NCBI GenBank assembly: GCA_946965045.2
Contig: OX337234.1
Location: forward strand, 1,984,001 to 2,048,000
Length of the DNA stretch: 64,000 bases
Source of the DNA: Epithemia pelagica
Taxonomy: Eukaryota; Bacillariophyta; Bacillariophyceae; Surirellales; Surirellaceae
Direction of reading: 5' to 3'
Below are positions 61,030-64,000 of the stretch, in pieces. The notes beneath the pieces were generated by a model. It was given only the letters and a program-made list of their open reading frames with translations. It had not been told where the DNA came from and did not search any database. Within the stretch, counting starts at the first letter, position 1. Each line of letters begins with the position of its first letter. The position numbers were made by a program, and so were the translations under genes.

Positions 61030-62676
61030 CTAATTGTTGTTGTTGTTTTGTCCTTGATTGTTATTATTATTATTGTTGTTGTTGTTTCGTTTGTTTCCGG
61101 CATTGTTGCGACCGCGACCACCTCCACCTCGTCGATTGTTGTTGCCACTTCGGGCATTGTTGTTGTTATTATTATTGTTGGAGGGCGATGCCGCGGCTCC
61201 TGGTCCGTCATCGGCACCACCCTCAACTGCCGCAGCAGCAGCAGTATCCCCTCCTCCTTCCCCACTACTGGCGTTTTGTTGTTGTTGTTGTTGCGCGGCT
61301 TGCCATTTTTGCAAGAGTTGGACGGCCGTTTGGACATTGTCGGCATTGGCCCCTGTGACGGTCAAGGTATTGGATTTGCGTTGCTTGCGAATTTGACAAT
61401 CGGTTTTGCGAGCAATGTTGCGCAATTTGGTTTGAGAGGGCAAGGCTGGTAAGGAGACGGAGGCGGTCGTGGTGGTGGTAACCGTGGCGACCGCAGTGTT
61501 GTTGTTGTTGTTGTTGTTGGACGACGACGATGCACTGTTGGCAGCGGCGGCCGTGGTGGACGGGCTGGCTGTGGCATGGGTGGTGTTCAATGTTGTCGTC
61601 GGTTTGGCAGCTGCCAAGACCGAGGTTGGTTGTACGAGGAGGGTCATGATATTGGCCAAACAGGCCAGAACATTGAACAAGTCTCCTTCCAATTGAATCA
61701 AATCCATGCGTGGCATTGTGTTGTGGTTCATCATCATCATGATTGGTGGAGGAATCATGATGCGGACATTGGAATGAGCCGAAAAGGTGGCCAGCGTTTG
61801 GCCGTGTTTCCCGACAATGGTGGAATGTTTTTGACGGGCCACGGGAACATCCAAAATGACTTGATCCATAATCAAGTGTGAATTCTGCATCAAGAGACTA
61901 GTGGCCGACATATTGTGATGATGATGATGATGATGATGATGGCTGGAATGATGATGATGATGATTGTGAACGGCCGATCCACCCGGTGCCTTGGACAACA
62001 ACTCCACCAAGCCTTGGGCGGCATGACAGACCGCGGGAGCATCGGCTCGAATCACGACGGGCGTCCAGGCCGGATCAGACCAGTCCAATGGCGTAAGGGT
62101 ATGATAATCGGTCGCGGCCGCAGTGTTGGATGCTAACGGCGTTGTCGACGACAATGTCGACGAGGGCATGGCATTCAACGTGCCATCGGTGGTTGGTGTC
62201 GCGCCTCCGGTCGTCGTGGTGGTAGTAGTTCCAGAGGCGGCGGCATTGGACGCCATGGATTCGTGTTCCTTGGTGGCGGCGACTACCGAGACTCGCACCG
62301 GCTGATGCGTCGAGGCGACTTGGGCGGCGGACTTTTGCAAGGCTGCTACCGTTTGTCCTCGTCGTCCAATGACGGCTCCCACACTGGCAGTGGCAATGTA
62401 CAACGTCATAGTCATGGTATAGGGTGGCAACAAGACGGATTGATGATGCGTCGCAATGCATTTGACCATGCGTTCCCACGACGGTGCTGCTGCCGTGCTG
62501 CTGCTGCTGGTCGTTGCGGTGGAGGACGAGTGGCCGTCGGCGACGGCAAAGGGACAAATGAGTTTGCGAAGGGAAGCATCGTCCACAAGTTTGACCGGAT
62601 CCGATGGACTCTCGTCTCCAGTACCACCACCCATGCCGCTGGTTGTGGGCGGGGCTTGTACTTCGACCGACGCCAT
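61030..62676 (-). CDS. Multi-KH-domain RNA-binding protein with Asn/Gln-rich tail
   Basis: A protein of 548 residues from ATG 62676 (MASVEVQAPP, strong context); ATG 62772 would add 32 residues. KH-like motifs are MTLYIATASVGAVIGRRGQTVAAL (residue about 87 on), ILDVPVARQKHSTIVGKHGQTLATF with a GKHG loop, and a third, weaker KTDCQIRKQRKSNTLTVTGANADNVQTAVQLL. These bind single-stranded RNA or DNA through a GxxG loop; GRRG and GKHG are present in two. Between the domains are Thr/Ala runs and long His stretches; the C-terminus is RGG-like (RRGGGGRGRNN) followed by poly-Asn/Gln. The protein is probably cytoplasmic or nuclear and prone to condensation, by composition. The TAG at 61032-61030 is followed by more open frame. 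Confidence 0.85.
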   Translation of the reverse strand: MASVEVQAPPTTSGMGGGTGDESPSDPVKLVDDASLRKLICPFAVADGHSSSTATTSSSSTAAAPSWERMVKCIATHHQSVLLPPYTMTMTLYIATASVGAVIGRRGQTVAALQKSAAQVASTHQPVRVSVVAATKEHESMASNAAASGTTTTTTTGGATPTTDGTLNAMPSSTLSSTTPLASNTAAATDYHTLTPLDWSDPAWTPVVIRADAPAVCHAAQGLVELLSKAPGGSAVHNHHHHHSSHHHHHHHHHNMSATSLLMQNSHLIMDQVILDVPVARQKHSTIVGKHGQTLATFSAHSNVRIMIPPPIMMMMNHNTMPRMDLIQLEGDLFNVLACLANIMTLLVQPTSVLAAAKPTTTLNTTHATASPSTTAAAANSASSSSNNNNNNNTAVATVTTTTTASVSLPALPSQTKLRNIARKTDCQIRKQRKSNTLTVTGANADNVQTAVQLLQKWQAAQQQQQQNASSGEGGGDTAAAAAVEGGADDGPGAAASPSNNNNNNNNARSGNNNRRGGGGRGRNNAGNKRNNNNNNNNNNQGQNNNNN

Positions 62677-63375
62677 GGCAGTTTGTTGTCCTTGTCTCTG
62701 AAAATCGCTCAACCGCACCAAACCCAACCAAACACTCCCGAGTCCCGAGTCCTTAGTCCCGGATTGGTGCATAAAGCGCGTCCCATCTGCGTCCCTTTAG
62801 TGCGACTTCTCCAGACGCGCAGCACGACTCAAATCGATTCTGATAAAAACTTGACTCGTGTCATTGTCATAGCTCGGGTCAGACTCGTACAATACTTTTT
62901 CTGCACAATAGAAAGAAGACGCCCATTCCGAATTGTACTCTTGGACTACTACTGTTTGTGCGACCAGTTCCAACTCAACGGATCGGTACCGATTCTTGGT
63001 TTCTCCTCCAATTGCGCTCGTGGCGGGAAAAATTGATCCTGTCCAATCCATAGTATGGCCCTCGTGCCGACCGACTCTACAAGAGTTGTCTTTAGGACTG
63101 ACTCTTCTCACAAAATACCCAAGCCCCTTGTTCCTTGTTCTTTTTTGGCCAGAGAGGGGAATTGGACATTGGAATTGGAGCGACGCAGGACGAAACAGGA
63201 ACCACCACAAAAGCCAAACCAAGAAAAGCTGAAAAACCAAACGAACACACGATTGCTACACACAAATCCGAAGATTGCGTAATTTGGTGAAAAAGGTCGC
63301 GGTGCCAACTCGTTCTTCCTATTGTAGTTTCTCGTTGTCGTCGTTGCGTTATCAGTCATATACTACGGGGACACC
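62677..63375. other. Divergent intergenic region
   Basis: Promoters of the KH gene (minus) and the SET-like gene (plus). Short unsupported frames lie at 62797-63240 and nearby. Confidence 0.4.
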
Positions 63376-64000
63376 ATGTTTCGATTCCAAGCACCCAATC
63401 GAGGATCGTCCTTCCTTCGAGGAGGCAGCAGTCCAACCAATTCTGGAATTTCCAGAGGAACTCGCATCCTGGGCTTGGCGTTGGCCTTTGTGACGGGCAT
63501 GGCGGTGATGCAAACCATGATGTATGCCTCGCAAGCCGCCTCGCACGGTCGGAAATCCACCACTCTGTCCTTGTACCAACACGAGATTCGACCCGTCTTG
63601 AGGAATCCATCCGATCATCATTACGGCAAGTGTCGATTTTTCATGGCCGAATCTGCCGTGGCGCCCAATTCTGGTTTGGGCATGTTTGTTGGCACGGGTT
63701 TGCTCAAGGGCGACATGGTGGGGTTCCCTGACATTTGTCTCTTTGTGACGGCACCTCCCAATCATTGGACGCATTTGCACAGTCACACGTGGGGTCGTGG
63801 CATGTACTTTGGTCAAGACGAAGGCCGAGGCACGCGGATTGCCTGTGAGGGATATGGCACTGTCTTTAATACCATGCCTCGCAGTCACATTAATGTACGC
63901 ATCCAGTCGGCCATTCAACAGACTCATTCTGGATCGACACGGTCGTTGCCGGGGGCGGGCAGTATCTCGCATCATTTTGGCGTGCATGGTGTGGCCACCG
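63376..64000 (+). CDS. SET-like domain membrane protein, 3' end outside the window
   Basis: ATG 63376 opens a frame that runs without a stop to the window end, giving 208 residues. An N-terminal membrane segment (RILGLALAFVTGMAVMQTMMYASQA) follows a short basic head, so a signal-anchor is likely. Next comes a segment like the start of diatom SET-domain proteins: CRFFMAESAVAPNSGLGMFVGTGLLKGDMVGFPDICLF, the region that in SET domains has a G-x-G and a Gly-rich turn. It then continues with an Asn/His/Trp-rich part (PNHWTHLHSHTWGRGMYFG). The catalytic Tyr and the second SET half would lie beyond the window, so methyltransferase activity cannot be judged. Confidence 0.7.
   Translation, partial: MFRFQAPNRGSSFLRGGSSPTNSGISRGTRILGLALAFVTGMAVMQTMMYASQAASHGRKSTTLSLYQHEIRPVLRNPSDHHYGKCRFFMAESAVAPNSGLGMFVGTGLLKGDMVGFPDICLFVTAPPNHWTHLHSHTWGRGMYFGQDEGRGTRIACEGYGTVFNTMPRSHINVRIQSAIQQTHSGSTRSLPGAGSISHHFGVHGVAT

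Overview
This window looks like nuclear DNA of a diatom, most likely a raphid pennate species; the species cannot be fixed from the sequence. The reasons are: short GT-AG introns (mostly 55-185 nt); single-pass membrane proteins with acidic cytoplasmic tails and leucine-rich-repeat (LRR) or propeller-like ectodomains; plastid-type N-termini on a PAP/fibrillin and a DUF2358 protein; a diatom-type protein family with an RGLE motif; and a Ty1/copia retrotransposon. || Layout. 1-7.0 kb: a coiled-coil protein (5' end cut by the window) and a 1525-residue TPR protein. 8.4-14.2 kb: a microbial-type poly(ADP-ribose) glycohydrolase, an ankyrin protein, and the RNA polymerase I/III subunit AC19. 14.8-22.8 kb: a secreted trypsin-like protease with a Pro/Thr linker and three tandem C-terminal domains, a gene-poor 2 kb, an RGLE-family protein, and two tandem DUF1826 paralogues. 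23.5-28.7 kb: a three-exon LRR membrane protein and a bZIP factor. 29.5-38.7 kb: an LRR gene of the NLRC3/ribonuclease-inhibitor kind whose first intron holds a complete 7.1 kb copia element. 38.9-45.4 kb: two paralogous membrane proteins with propeller-like ectodomains, flanking a repeat-rich coiled-coil gene that carries a tandem duplication and an in-frame stop. 46-51 kb: a four-exon AAA ATPase and a DUF2358 protein. 51.6-58.5 kb: an EDR2-type DUF1336 protein, a frameshifted short-chain dehydrogenase, another LRR membrane protein and a PAP/fibrillin. 58.9-60.5 kb: TRM112 and MTQ2/HEMK2, head to head. 61-64 kb: a KH-domain RNA-binding protein and the start of a SET-like membrane protein. || How genes may work together. 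TRM112 is the known activator of the MTQ2 methyltransferase, which modifies release factor eRF1, and here the two face each other across 191 bp. AC19 belongs to RNA polymerases I and III. The LRR, propeller and protease genes point to a large cell-surface and secreted repertoire. || The most striking signal is the copia element. Its 5-bp target duplication is the first five bases of a splice donor, and the first base of the LTR restores the sixth. Inside it, gag and pol share one reading frame and are separated by a single TGA that is followed closely by a strong hairpin, as expected for programmed stop readthrough. All exon joins were worked out by eye from splice consensus, reading phase and protein continuity; no transcripts or databases were consulted.
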